Of a DNA stretch of 64,000 nucleotides, positions 16,480 to 25,212 are shown one piece after another; the first letter of the stretch is position 1; every line of letters begins with the position of its first letter. Under the pieces are notes generated by a model that worked only from the letters and a program-made list of their open reading frames with translations, was not told where the DNA came from and ran no database searches. A program made the position numbers and the translations under genes. Source of the DNA: Sphingomonas sp. NFR04 (GTDB taxonomy: Bacteria > Pseudomonadota > Alphaproteobacteria > Sphingomonadales > Sphingomonadaceae); NCBI RefSeq assembly GCF_900114095.1, contig NZ_FORV01000001.1:496001-560000 (forward strand). The letters run 5' to 3'.

Positions 16480-17148
16480 GTGACGCAGCCGCACACACGC
16501 CTTGCAGTTGACCACCGACCCGTCCAGCGAGGTTTCGACTGCAATGCGCCCGCAAAGGCACTGAGCCCGACCGCTACACCCGAAGCGGTGCTTGCGACGC
16601 TGCACGCGCTGGTCGACGGCCACTATGCCGGACTCCCTTGCGAGGACGCGGCGGCCGCCGAGGCTCGCGCGCACCATGCTGGTCGGAACGATGCGTTGCA
16701 GAGCGCGGCGGCGATCGGGATCGCGGGCGATGCCGCCGACCTGGAACTGCTGGTTCGCGACGCGCTGCGCCCCTTTCAGTTCGGCGAGACGCCTGGCATT
16801 GCCATCGCCGGCCCCGGCGTATTGATTCGACCGGCAGCCGCGCAACTGCTGACGCTCGTGCTCCACGAACTCACCACCAACGCGATCAAGTTTGGCGCCC
16901 TGGGGTACGCGGTGCCCCGCCAGACGCTCCAGGTCGGATGGAAGTACACGGCGCGCGGCGTCGTTGTCGAATGGAGAGAGCGTGGCGTCGCCATTCTGGG
17001 ACCCGCAGAAAGGCCGCGGATGGGCTTCGGAAGACAATTGATCGAGCATGTCGTTGCTGCTTATTGCGGCACCCAGCCGAGCTTCCGCTTACTTCCCGGT
17101 GGGGTGGAATGCACGATGACCATGCCCGCGCAAGCAGTGGTTTACTGA
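16480..17148 (+). CDS. HWE-type histidine kinase ATPase domain protein, orphan
   Basis: A 222-residue protein carrying the C-terminal ATPase half of HWE sensor kinases. It shows an N-box VLHELTTNAIKFGAL, a VVEWRERG strand with the W-x-E feature, and a GFGRQLIEHVV G2 box. The upstream 90 residues lack a clear phospho-accepting HRVKN helix and any PAS domain, so it may be a degenerate or partner kinase. I place the start at GTG 16480, with AGAGGA ten bases upstream; an open frame extends back to 16381 without a good site. It stands alone after the glycan operon and 57 bases before the Crp-type regulator, with which it may be functionally linked. Confidence 0.65.
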   Translation: MTQPHTRLAVDHRPVQRGFDCNAPAKALSPTATPEAVLATLHALVDGHYAGLPCEDAAAAEARAHHAGRNDALQSAAAIGIAGDAADLELLVRDALRPFQFGETPGIAIAGPGVLIRPAAAQLLTLVLHELTTNAIKFGALGYAVPRQTLQVGWKYTARGVVVEWRERGVAILGPAERPRMGFGRQLIEHVVAAYCGTQPSFRLLPGGVECTMTMPAQAVVY

Positions 17149-17205
17149 TCCTTGTTAGCAAGTTTGTCCTGAACCTTGCGCGCGATCCGCGCGTTGCCAA
17201 AGATT

Positions 17206-17943
17206 ATGCTTACTGCCTCATCTCAGGCGGCGGACGCTTCTGCGTCCAGCCGACTTGGCGCGCTTGCATCGCTCAGCGATGCCGAGCGTCGTGCCCTCCG
17301 GCAGGCGGCGGAGTTTCCCCAGCGGGTTCGAGCGACACGCGACGTGATCCTGGCAGGGCAGCGAACGCCGGGACCGCTGCTCGTCCTCGACGGCTGGTTG
17401 GGGCGCGTGCAGTTGTTCAGCGACGGTCGACGCCAGATCCTCAGCTTCCTGCTGCCGGGGGACGTCATTCAGGATGCTCATACCTTCCAGCCCGTGGCGC
17501 CAAGCACGATCACGGCGCTGTGCGATGCGGTCCTGTGCCCTGCGCCGCCGGCAGAAGAGGAAGGACTGCGCGAAGCCTATGCCGCCAGCGCCGCGCTCGA
17601 CGAGATCCATCTGCTGCGTCAGATCGCCCGGCTCGGCCGGATGAGCGCCTATGAACGCATTCAGGACTGGCTGTCCGAAGCCCATGAGCGGCTGTCGCTC
17701 GCCGGCCGTGCGGGTCCGGAAAGCTTCCCGATGCCGCTGACCCAGGAAATGCTGGCCGACGCGCTTGGCCTCACCAGCGTGCATGTGAACCGTACGCTCC
17801 AGGCGATGCGGCGCGATGGTGTGCTCGAATGGCGAGGGGGCGCCGTTCGCCTCCGCCAAACCGGGACAAGCATGGTTCCGCGCGGGCGCCCGCTGCCGGA
17901 AAGCGCGATCCCCGCGCTCCGCAAGGCGCTGCTCGCCGGGTAG
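17206..17943 (+). CDS. Crp/Fnr-family transcription regulator
   Basis: A 245-residue regulator. The N-terminal cyclic-nucleotide-like barrel includes GPLLVLDGWLGRVQLFSDGRRQILSFLLPGD, and a winged helix-turn-helix near residues 180-220 contains PLTQEMLADALGLTSVHVNRTL. No cysteine cluster for an Fe-S centre is visible, unlike Fnr. Such proteins with a GRRQILSF segment are common in alphaproteobacteria, often with unknown ligands. The start is an ATG with a poor ribosome binding site; an in-frame start 30 bases upstream is possible. It is convergent with the 61-residue protein, with a single base between the stops. Confidence 0.88.
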   Translation: MLTASSQAADASASSRLGALASLSDAERRALRQAAEFPQRVRATRDVILAGQRTPGPLLVLDGWLGRVQLFSDGRRQILSFLLPGDVIQDAHTFQPVAPSTITALCDAVLCPAPPAEEEGLREAYAASAALDEIHLLRQIARLGRMSAYERIQDWLSEAHERLSLAGRAGPESFPMPLTQEMLADALGLTSVHVNRTLQAMRRDGVLEWRGGAVRLRQTGTSMVPRGRPLPESAIPALRKALLAG

Positions 17944-17944
17944 C

Positions 17945-18130
17945 TCAGCCGCGAAGCGACCCGACCGCCGCCGACGGCATCTGCGGGGCCATGGCACGCA
18001 CGCGCCGCTCATATTCATCGGCGAGCCGGAAATGGGCGAGCGCGGCCGCATTGTCCTCGCAAATGGACGCGATGGCCAGTTCGGCACGCGCGCGACGCTG
18101 GAAATAGCTGCGATCATCGGGACTTGGCAT
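17945..18130 (-). CDS. Small conserved-looking hypothetical protein (61 aa)
   Basis: A 61-residue frame beginning MPSPDDRSYFQRRARAELA, with GGAG eight bases before the ATG. The sequence is helical and rich in Ala, Arg and Glu (IASICEDNAAALAHFRLADEYERRVR). It has no signal peptide or membrane span. It is reminiscent of short alphaproteobacterial proteins that begin with a DRSYF..RA..E motif, but I cannot assign a function. It is convergent with the Crp gene and divergent from the cysteine-enzyme gene. Confidence 0.6.
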   Translation of the reverse strand: MPSPDDRSYFQRRARAELAIASICEDNAAALAHFRLADEYERRVRAMAPQMPSAAVGSLRG

Positions 18131-18266
18131 GGACAGCACTCCGTTGCTCAGGAGGAAGCTACACCTACTTTGATGCTGCGCGCCTTCGTGTAGATCAGGA
18201 CAACGCCGGACAAGCGGCGCTTCTGGAGTCGACGCGCGCACGATCGGGCGGCTAAAGGCGCCCCCC

Positions 18267-19355
18267 ATGACCGCCGCTGCCCTGCCCCGCCTTACCCGCT
18301 GCGACCGCGCCTGGGTGGACGATGCCGTCCGCACCATCGATGCCGAGTTCAACCGCTCCGCCGACACCCATCTAGTCCGCGTCGAGCTGCCGGGCGCACC
18401 GGGCATCACGCTGTACCTGAAGGACGAATCGAGCCACCCGACCGGCAGCCTCAAGCACCGGCTCGGCCGATCGCTGTTCCTCTACGCGCTGTGCAACGGC
18501 TGGATCGGCCCCAAGACGACGATCGTCGAGGCCTCGAGCGGCTCGACTGCAGTCTCCGAGGCCTATTTCGCCAGGATGATCGGCCTGCCCTTCGTTGCGG
18601 TACTGCCGCGCGGCACCTCGCCCGAGAAGATCGAGGCGATCGAATTCCATGGCGGCCGCTGCCATGAAGTGGCCGATCCCCGCTCGGTCCGCGCCGAGGC
18701 ACAGCGGCTCGCCACCGAATTGGGCGGCCATTTCATGGACCAGTTCACCTATGCCGAGCGCGCGACCGACTGGCGCGGCAACAACAATATCGCCCAGTCG
18801 ATCTTCGAGCAGATGGCGCAGGAAGCGCATCCGATTCCCACCCACATCGTCTGCGGTGCGGGCACCGGCGGCACCTCGGCCACGATCGGCCGCTATCTGC
18901 GCTATCGCCGGCTGGTGACACGGCTGTGCGTCGCCGATCCCGAGGCGTCGGTGTTCCACCGCCACTATGTCGACCGCGGCATCACCACCGTCGACGGCGC
19001 GCCGTCCTGCGTGGAGGGCATCGGCCGGCTCCAGCTCGAACCCTCCTTCCTGCCCGACGTGATCGACCGGATGATCACCGTGCCCGACGCGGCGAGCCTC
19101 GCGGGCGCGCTACGGATCAGCCGGGTGCTCGGGCGGCCGTGTGGCGTTTCGACCGGCACCAACATCTGGGCCTGCGCGACGCTGATCCGCGAGATGCGCG
19201 CGGCGGGCCAGACGGGCTCGATCGTCACGCTGCTGTGCGACGACGGCCGCCGCTATGGCTCCACCTGCTTCGATGCGGGGTGGCGCGCGGCGCATGGCTA
19301 CGAGACCGACACGCACGATCGGGCACTGGACGATCTTTTCCTGCCGGCTACCTGA
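18267..19355 (+). CDS. PLP-dependent cysteine synthase-family protein, Cds1-like cysteine desulfhydrase
   Basis: A 362-residue fold-type II PLP enzyme. The Schiff-base lysine is in [17 protein letters not shown] (near residue 58), and [28 protein letters not shown] is the substrate-loop region. The phosphate-binding glycine loop is [13 protein letters not shown]. The blocks [19 protein letters not shown] and [11 protein letters not shown] match what I recall of the actinobacterial Cds1 group, which breaks cysteine down to sulfide, pyruvate and ammonia. A synthase role cannot be excluded. The gene appears monocistronic, followed after 77 bases by the phospholipase C gene with its own regulatory site. 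Confidence 0.82.
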   Translation: MTAAALPRLTRCDRAWVDDAVRTIDAEFNRSADTHLVRVELPGAPGITLYLKDESSHPTGSLKHRLGRSLFLYALCNGWIGPKTTIVEASSGSTAVSEAYFARMIGLPFVAVLPRGTSPEKIEAIEFHGGRCHEVADPRSVRAEAQRLATELGGHFMDQFTYAERATDWRGNNNIAQSIFEQMAQEAHPIPTHIVCGAGTGGTSATIGRYLRYRRLVTRLCVADPEASVFHRHYVDRGITTVDGAPSCVEGIGRLQLEPSFLPDVIDRMITVPDAASLAGALRISRVLGRPCGVSTGTNIWACATLIREMRAAGQTGSIVTLLCDDGRRYGSTCFDAGWRAAHGYETDTHDRALDDLFLPAT

Positions 19356-19358
19356 AAA

Positions 19359-19376
19359 CCGTCATCAATTCGTCAT
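19359..19376 (+). promoter_or_regulatory. Candidate PHO box upstream of phospholipase C
   Basis: CCGTCAT-CAAT-TCGTCAT gives two 7-base direct repeats with five bases of CTGTCAT conserved or nearly so, separated by four bases, as in PhoB sites. A possible -10, TATTAT, lies at 19401-19406 and the ATG at 19433. Control of a phosphate-scavenging phospholipase by PhoB is established in many bacteria. Its application here rests on this motif. Confidence 0.55.
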
Positions 19377-19432
19377 CGCGCTGCTGCACCCGCCCGCAGA
19401 TATTATTTGGTGGCATGGGAGTTGGGGTCGCA

Positions 19433-21496
19433 ATGACGAACGGGGGCACGACGCGGCGGCGGTTCCTGGCAGCGGGCGCGCAGGCGGCGGTAGCTTCGGC
19501 GCTGCCCGCTTCGATCGCACGGGCGGCGTCGATCCCGGCGGACGTGCGCAGCGGCACCATCGCCGATGTCGCGCATGTCGTGATCCTGATGCAGGAGAAT
19601 CGCAGCTTCGACCATTATTTTGGCACGCTGAAGGGCGTGCGTGGCTTCGGCAATCCGCTGACGGTGCCGCTGCCGGGCGGGCGCAGCGTGTTCGCGCAGG
19701 AAGCCGCCGATGGCCGGCTGGTCGCGCCCTTCCATCTCTCCACCAAGGAGCATTTCGAGCTGATGCGGGTGGCGAGCACGCCGCATAGCTGGCCCGACGC
19801 GCAGGCCGCCTGGGACCAGGGGCGCATGCAGCGCTGGGCCGCCGCCAAGACCGAGCGCGCGATGGGCTATTTCACCCGCGAGGACCTCGAATTCCAGTTC
19901 GCGCTCGCCGAGAGTTTCACGATCTGCGACGCCTATCACTGCGCGGTCCATACCGGCACCAATACCAACCGCTTGTTCCTGTGGACCGGCACCAACGATC
20001 CCAGCGGCACGATGGGCGGCCCGTCGATCGGCAACTCGCACGACGAGCTCGCGATCAAGGGCGGCCACCCCGATTCCTATCGCTGGACCACCTATCCCGA
20101 ACGGCTGCAGGCGGCCGGGATCGACTGGCGCATCTACCAGGACATGGCGGACAATTTCACCGACAACCCCCTGGTCGGCTTCGCCGCCTATCGCGAGGCG
20201 CAGCCAGGCTCCCCGCTGCACGATCGCGCGCTGACCACCCACGGGCTGGACCAGCTCCGTGCCGACGTCCTCGCCGGCAAGTTGCCGCAGGTCTCGTGGA
20301 TCATCGCCGATGCCAAGGGCAGCGAGCACCCCGCCCCCTCCAGCCCTGCGCAGGGTGCGGCGTACACGGCGGCGGTGATCGATGCGCTGACCGCCAGCCC
20401 GGAGGTCTGGGCGCGAACGGTGCTGATCGTCAATTTCGACGAGAATGATGGCTTCTTCGACCACGTCCCCCCGCCCGGGCCGCCGTCGCGCGATCCTTCG
20501 GTGGTCGGCGGCTTCCTCGGTGCCTCGCAAATCGACACGTCCAACGACTATCACCAGATCCCCAGCGTCGCCGACGACAAAGCCGAACGGCCCGAGCTGA
20601 TTGGCCGGCCCTATGGCCTGGGCCCGCGCGTGCCCTGCTATGTCGTCTCGCCGTGGAGCCGCGGCGGCTGGGTGAACTCGCAAGTCTTTGATCACACCTC
20701 GGTCATCCGCTTTCTCGAAACGCGTTTCGGCGTGCAGGAACCCAATATCTCCGCCTGGAGACGTGCGATCTGCGGCGACCTGACCAGCGCCTTCGACTTC
20801 CGCAGCCCCAACCGCAAGATCGGGCCGGTGCTGCCCGATCCGCGCGACCTCGCCACCCGTGCCGCCGCGCTGCCCAGCCAGCCCGAGCCGAGCGCGCCGG
20901 CGGCGGCTGGCCAGACTCCGGCGCAGGAGCCCGGCATCCGCCGCGCCCGCGCCCTGCCCTATGTGCTGGAGGTAAGCGAAGCCGGCCTCGATTCGAATCG
21001 GATCGCGCTGCGCTTCGAGTGCCCCGGGGTGCCCGCGGTGGTGCATGTCTATGACCGGCTGCACCTCGACGCCGTGCCGCGTCGCTACACGCTGAAGCAG
21101 GGCGGCACGATCGAAGCGGAGTGGCCGCTCGACTCCGAGGGGCGCTACGACCTCTGGCTGCTGGGCCCGAACGGCTTCCACCGCCATTTCGCCGGCCAGG
21201 GTACTGCCCATGCCGGGATGGTGCGCTGGCAGCAGCGCCGCGGCACGGCGCCGTCGCTGCTGATCAATGCAGCGGAGGGACTCTCGTCGGAATGGCCGCG
21301 CCATCCGCAACTTCGCCCCGTTGGCGCCGGCGAATCGAAGGTAGCGCTAACGGTTACCGGTGGCTGGTACGACCTCGTGCTCACGGATCCCGCTGACCCC
21401 GGTTACCGTCGTCGCCTCGCCGGAAGGATCGAAAATGGCAGCGATGGTTGGTCCGAACCTCCATTTACCAATGTTAAGGTTTCCCAAATCGATTAG
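19433..21496 (+). CDS. plcN: Phosphocholine-specific phospholipase C, Tat-exported
   Basis: A 687-residue enzyme that hydrolyses phosphatidylcholine-type lipids outside the cytoplasm. It starts with a twin-arginine signal (TTRRRFLAAGAQAAVASAL, cleavage after the ARA near residue 31). The phosphoesterase domain has HVVILMQENRSFDHYFG at the start and IVNFDENDGFFDHVPPP in the middle. Two C-terminal beta domains of about 90 residues follow, typical of PlcN/PlcH-like enzymes of about 700 residues. The symbol follows family resemblance. An in-frame ATG 18 bases upstream is less likely because it would displace the Tat signal. A PHO-box-like site lies 56 bases upstream, consistent with phosphate-starvation control. 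Confidence 0.9.
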   Translation: MTNGGTTRRRFLAAGAQAAVASALPASIARAASIPADVRSGTIADVAHVVILMQENRSFDHYFGTLKGVRGFGNPLTVPLPGGRSVFAQEAADGRLVAPFHLSTKEHFELMRVASTPHSWPDAQAAWDQGRMQRWAAAKTERAMGYFTREDLEFQFALAESFTICDAYHCAVHTGTNTNRLFLWTGTNDPSGTMGGPSIGNSHDELAIKGGHPDSYRWTTYPERLQAAGIDWRIYQDMADNFTDNPLVGFAAYREAQPGSPLHDRALTTHGLDQLRADVLAGKLPQVSWIIADAKGSEHPAPSSPAQGAAYTAAVIDALTASPEVWARTVLIVNFDENDGFFDHVPPPGPPSRDPSVVGGFLGASQIDTSNDYHQIPSVADDKAERPELIGRPYGLGPRVPCYVVSPWSRGGWVNSQVFDHTSVIRFLETRFGVQEPNISAWRRAICGDLTSAFDFRSPNRKIGPVLPDPRDLATRAAALPSQPEPSAPAAAGQTPAQEPGIRRARALPYVLEVSEAGLDSNRIALRFECPGVPAVVHVYDRLHLDAVPRRYTLKQGGTIEAEWPLDSEGRYDLWLLGPNGFHRHFAGQGTAHAGMVRWQQRRGTAPSLLINAAEGLSSEWPRHPQLRPVGAGESKVALTVTGGWYDLVLTDPADPGYRRRLAGRIENGSDGWSEPPFTNVKVSQID

Positions 21497-21505
21497 GACG
21501 CGATA

Positions 21506-21521
21506 CTGTCAGCGCTGACAG
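21506..21521. promoter_or_regulatory. Perfect 16-bp palindrome, probable LacI-family operator
   Basis: CTGTCAGCGCTGACAG is a perfect palindrome with the central CG pair typical of LacI-family sites. It ends four bases before the ATG of the LacI-type regulator, so binding would block the regulator's own expression. The same regulator may control sugar-uptake genes elsewhere; no second copy was seen near other genes of this window. Confidence 0.65.
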
Positions 21522-21525
21522 AAGA

Positions 21526-22542
21526 ATGCGTTGGGGGGCGGGACAGTTGAAGTCAGTGGGCTTGGTCGAGCTGGCGAAGATCGCAGGCGTGTCGGTTTCG
21601 ACTGCCTCCAGGGCGCTTTCCAACCATCCCCGCGTAGCGCGCGGTACCCGCGAGCGCATCGTCGCGCTCGCGCAGGAACATGGTTTTCGTCTCAACCAGA
21701 CCGCCAGTGCGCTGCGCAAGCAACGGACCGGTGCGATCGGGGTGGTGGTGCCGCTGGGTCACGAGGTCGACCAAGCGCTGTCCGATCCGTTCTTCATGGG
21801 CCTGCTGGGCGGGTTGGCCGACGCGCTGACCAAGCGCGGCTACGACCTGTTCCTGTCGCGCGTGGTGCCAAGCGGGCCGCGCTGGCTGGACGACATCATC
21901 GCCTCGGGTCGAGTCGACGGCATCATCCTGATCGGCCAGTCGGACCAGCTCGACGCAATCGAGCGCGTCGCCGGCAGCTATGAACGCATGGTGGTGTGGG
22001 GTGCCGCGCGCCTGGGCTCGAACCAGATCACCGTCGGCACCGACAATGTCACCGGGGGTGAACTCGCCGCGCGCCACCTGATCGCACGGGGGTGCAAGAA
22101 CCTCGCCTTTCTCGGCAATCCCGAGGCGCCGGAATTCTCCGATCGCCACAAGGGCTTCCGTGCGGCCATTGCCGAGGCGCATGGCGTGAGCGACACGGTG
22201 GTGCCGATCCATCTGACGATGGAAGACGCCTATCGCGAGATGACCGCGTATCTCGCCGCCAACCCGGCACCGGACGGCATCCTCGCCGCCTCCGACGTGA
22301 TCGCGATGAGCGCGATGCGCGCGCTCGCCGATCGCGGGCTGCGGGTGCCCGAGGACGTGGCGGTGATCGGCTATGACGACATCCTGCTCGCCGGCTATAC
22401 CTCGCCCGCCCTCACCACCATTCGCCAGGACGTGGTCTACGGCGCCAATCTGCTGGTCGAGCTGCTGCTGGCGCGGATCGCCGGGCAGAATGTCGGCTCG
22501 GTGGCGATGTTGCCCGAACTGATCGTCCGCAATTCTGCCTAG
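21526..22542 (+). CDS. LacI-family transcription regulator
   Basis: A 338-residue repressor. The helix-turn-helix and hinge are in VELAKIAGVSVSTASRALSNHPRV and ASALRKQRTGAIGVVVP (residues about 14-72). A periplasmic-binding-like effector domain follows, with DGIILIGQSDQ, GTDNVTGGELAARHLIARG and VIGYDDILLAGYTSPALTTI. The effector is probably a sugar, identity unknown. An ATG at 21526 lies just after the palindrome; a TTG at 21547 giving a more typical LacI N-terminus is an alternative. Its stop overlaps the stop of the convergent hybrid kinase at a CTAG. Confidence 0.9.
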   Translation: MRWGAGQLKSVGLVELAKIAGVSVSTASRALSNHPRVARGTRERIVALAQEHGFRLNQTASALRKQRTGAIGVVVPLGHEVDQALSDPFFMGLLGGLADALTKRGYDLFLSRVVPSGPRWLDDIIASGRVDGIILIGQSDQLDAIERVAGSYERMVVWGAARLGSNQITVGTDNVTGGELAARHLIARGCKNLAFLGNPEAPEFSDRHKGFRAAIAEAHGVSDTVVPIHLTMEDAYREMTAYLAANPAPDGILAASDVIAMSAMRALADRGLRVPEDVAVIGYDDILLAGYTSPALTTIRQDVVYGANLLVELLLARIAGQNVGSVAMLPELIVRNSA

Positions 22543-24359
22543 GCTGCGTCGGTCACGGCAGCACGCACCAGCAGCTGGTGGAGCGCCGCGGCGATCGTAC
22601 GGGCGTCGAACGGCTTCTCGATCACGGTGACCGAATCGAGCCCGATCGGCAGGTGATCCCGGCCGTAGCCGCTGACGAACAGGAACGGGATGTCGCGCGC
22701 GACCAGCGCCGCCGCGACATCGTCGACCAGCGCGCCCTGGAGATTGCCGTCTAGCAGCACGGCATCGATTGCCGTGTCGGCGATCGCCGCCATCGCATCG
22801 CTCGCCGTGGCGACGACGCCCGCCACCACCATGCCGGCATCGTGAAGGATCGTCGCGAGTTCGAGCGCGACCAGCGGCTCGTCCTCGACGATCAGCACCC
22901 GTTTGCCGACCAGCGCCGCGCCGCCGCCGGCAGGCAGCACCGGCATCGCCCTGCGGGCAGCGCGCGGCTCCTCCCGCAATCGCACCGCGCTGGCATAGGG
23001 GATCGAGAGCTTCCAGGCGACGCCGCCCTCGCCATAGCTGGGCACCGCGCTGCCGCCCTCGGCCTTCAGGCTGCGTTCGATCAGCGCGGTGCCGAAGCCG
23101 CGCCGCGCCGGCGGTGCCGCAGCAGGGCCGCCATTCTCCTTCCAGTCGAGCTCGAGCATGCCGCCACGCACGCCCCAATGCAGTGCCACCCGCCCCTCGG
23201 GCACCGACAGTGCACCATATTTGTGTGCGTTGGTCGCAAGTTCGTGGAGCACGAGCGCGAGATGCAGCGCCGGCTCGGGCGCCAGCTCGACCAGCGGTCC
23301 ACCGGTATCAAACCGTTCCGGATCGATCGTGCCAGTCTGCAGCTGCCCTTCGACCAGTTCCTGCAGGCTCGCGCCCTGCCAGGTAGTGCTGCTGAGCAGC
23401 GAATGCGCCCGCGCCAGCGCATGGATGCGGCCGATGAAGGTCGGCGCGAAGTCCGACGCCCCGGAGGAATGGCGCAGCGTCTGGGTCGCGATCGCCTGCA
23501 CCGAAGCCAGCGTGTTCTTCACCCGATGGTTGAGCTCGCCGATCAGCAGCCGCTGCGTTTCCTCCGCACGTACCCGGTCGGTGACGTCGAGGATCTGGGT
23601 GTTGACCGAGAGCAGCGATCCATCCACCCCCAGCAAGGCCGAGCCATAGACTTCGCAGTCGAGCGTCACGCCCACGGCGGTGCGCATGCGCAGCGGCCGC
23701 ATGTCGCGGACATGCTCGCCGGCGATCATGCCGCCGATCATCGTGTCGAACCGTGCAGCGTGTTCGGCATCCAGCCATTCGAGTTCGGACGGGCGCAGGC
23801 CGGAAACCTCGACCGCGCGCCAACCGAACATCCGCTCGGCACCCGCCGACCAGGCGATGATCCGCTGCTCGGCATCGAATTCCACGATCGCCAGCGGCGA
23901 ATTGTCGCGATGCGCCTTCAGCCGGGCAAGCGCCGCGGCATGGCGGTCGCGCTGGCGGGCAATCTCCTGCCGCTGCGCCGCCAGCTCGACGAAGATCTCC
24001 ACCTTGTTGCGCACGATCTGCGGATCGACCGGCTTGAGCAGATAATCCACCGCCCCGGTCTCATAGCCGTGGAATCGGCGGCGCTCGTCGGTGGCGACCG
24101 CGGTGAGGAAGATGATCGGCACGCGGCGGGTGCGCTCGGTGCCGCGCATCAGCTCGGCCAATTCGAACCCGTCCATGCCGGGCATCTGGACGTCGAGCAG
24201 CGCCAGCGCGACATCGTGCACCAGCAGCAGTTCCAGCGCCTCCATGCCCGAGGCGGCGGTGAGCAGTTCCAGCCCCTCCTGCTCCGCCAGCAATGCCTGC
24301 AGCGCAATCAGGTTTTCGGGCACGTCGTCGACGGCGAGAACCTTCACCGGATCACGCAT
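22539..24359 (-). CDS. Hybrid HWE histidine kinase (receiver-PAS-kinase-receiver)
   Basis: A 606-residue soluble signalling protein. It has an N-terminal receiver (VLAVDDVPENL, phospho-Asp56 in ALLDVQMP), a PAS domain (about 150-265), then an HWE/HisKA_2 kinase with His278 in IGELNHRVKNTLASVQ. The ATPase N-box is VLHELATNAHKYGAL, with WKENGG and GFGTALIERSL. A C-terminal receiver has VLIVEDEPLVALEL and phospho-Asp537. No membrane segment is present, so the input is cytoplasmic or arrives through phosphotransfer. Its start overlaps the CheR stop by eight bases. The trio resembles chemotaxis-like or stress phosphorelays; the output is unknown. Confidence 0.9.
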   Translation of the reverse strand: MRDPVKVLAVDDVPENLIALQALLAEQEGLELLTAASGMEALELLLVHDVALALLDVQMPGMDGFELAELMRGTERTRRVPIIFLTAVATDERRRFHGYETGAVDYLLKPVDPQIVRNKVEIFVELAAQRQEIARQRDRHAAALARLKAHRDNSPLAIVEFDAEQRIIAWSAGAERMFGWRAVEVSGLRPSELEWLDAEHAARFDTMIGGMIAGEHVRDMRPLRMRTAVGVTLDCEVYGSALLGVDGSLLSVNTQILDVTDRVRAEETQRLLIGELNHRVKNTLASVQAIATQTLRHSSGASDFAPTFIGRIHALARAHSLLSSTTWQGASLQELVEGQLQTGTIDPERFDTGGPLVELAPEPALHLALVLHELATNAHKYGALSVPEGRVALHWGVRGGMLELDWKENGGPAAAPPARRGFGTALIERSLKAEGGSAVPSYGEGGVAWKLSIPYASAVRLREEPRAARRAMPVLPAGGGAALVGKRVLIVEDEPLVALELATILHDAGMVVAGVVATASDAMAAIADTAIDAVLLDGNLQGALVDDVAAALVARDIPFLFVSGYGRDHLPIGLDSVTVIEKPFDARTIAAALHQLLVRAAVTDAA

Positions 24360-25212
24360 CGGCCATCGTCCGCAGCCCGACATTGGTGCGCCGGTAGAGG
24401 CGCTCGCCCGCGTCGAAATCGGCGAAGGCCTCGGCATGGCGCGAGAAGCGCAGCGTCTCGCGCGCCCCGAGCCCCAGGAAGCCGCCGCGCACCAGCGAGT
24501 CCCCGAACAGGCCGAGCGCACGGTCCTGCAGGTCGCGATCGAAATAGATCAGCACGTTGCGGCTCGACACGAGATGCGCCTCGGCAAACACCTGGTCGGT
24601 GGCGAGGCTATGTTCCGCGAAGACGGCGCGGGCGCGGAGACTCTTGTCGAACACCGCGCCACCATAGGCCGCCGTGTAGTAATCGGAAAGCGAACTATGT
24701 CCGCCAGATAGCCGGTGATTCTCAGTGAATTGGGGAATCCGCGCGAGATCGAAAACCCCCGCCTCGGCCTTGGCCAGCGCTGCCGGGCTGATGTCGGTGC
24801 AGTAGAAGATCGTGCGGTCCTCCAGCCCCTCCTCGCGGAAGAGGATGGCGAGCGAGTAGAATTCCTCGCCATTGGCGCAGCCCGCAATCCAAATCTTGAG
24901 AGAGGGCCAGGTGCGCAGATGCGGCACCACCTTCTCGCGCAGCGCGCGGAAATAGCTGGGATCGCGGAACATCTCGCTCACCTGGATGGTGAGGAAGCCC
25001 ATCAGCTCGGCGAACACCGCCGGTTCGCGCAGCAGCCGGTGTTGGAGCTGCGAGAAGCCCTCGCAGCCGAAGCGCTGGCACGCCCGCTCCATCCGCTTGT
25101 GCAGCGAGCTGCGCGAATAGCCGCGAAAGTCATACTGATACTGCCGCCAAATCGCTTCGAGCAGCAGGTCCAGCTCAATCTCCTCGTGCGCCGGAACGAT
25201 GTCGTCGATCAC
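24352..25212 (-). CDS. CheR-type protein-glutamate methyltransferase
   Basis: A 286-residue CheR-family SAM methyltransferase. The N-terminal helical domain includes [22 protein letters not shown] motif I is [17 protein letters not shown], followed by [18 protein letters not shown] and the [18 protein letters not shown] block. I choose the GTG at 25212, whose GTGA overlaps the stop of the upstream hybrid kinase; no ATG gives a full domain. There are no chemoreceptor or cheB genes in the window, so this CheR probably serves a non-motility phosphorelay with the two flanking kinases. Confidence 0.9.
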   Translation of the reverse strand: MIDDIVPAHEEIELDLLLEAIWRQYQYDFRGYSRSSLHKRMERACQRFGCEGFSQLQHRLLREPAVFAELMGFLTIQVSEMFRDPSYFRALREKVVPHLRTWPSLKIWIAGCANGEEFYSLAILFREEGLEDRTIFYCTDISPAALAKAEAGVFDLARIPQFTENHRLSGGHSSLSDYYTAAYGGAVFDKSLRARAVFAEHSLATDQVFAEAHLVSSRNVLIYFDRDLQDRALGLFGDSLVRGGFLGLGARETLRFSRHAEAFADFDAGERLYRRTNVGLRTMADA

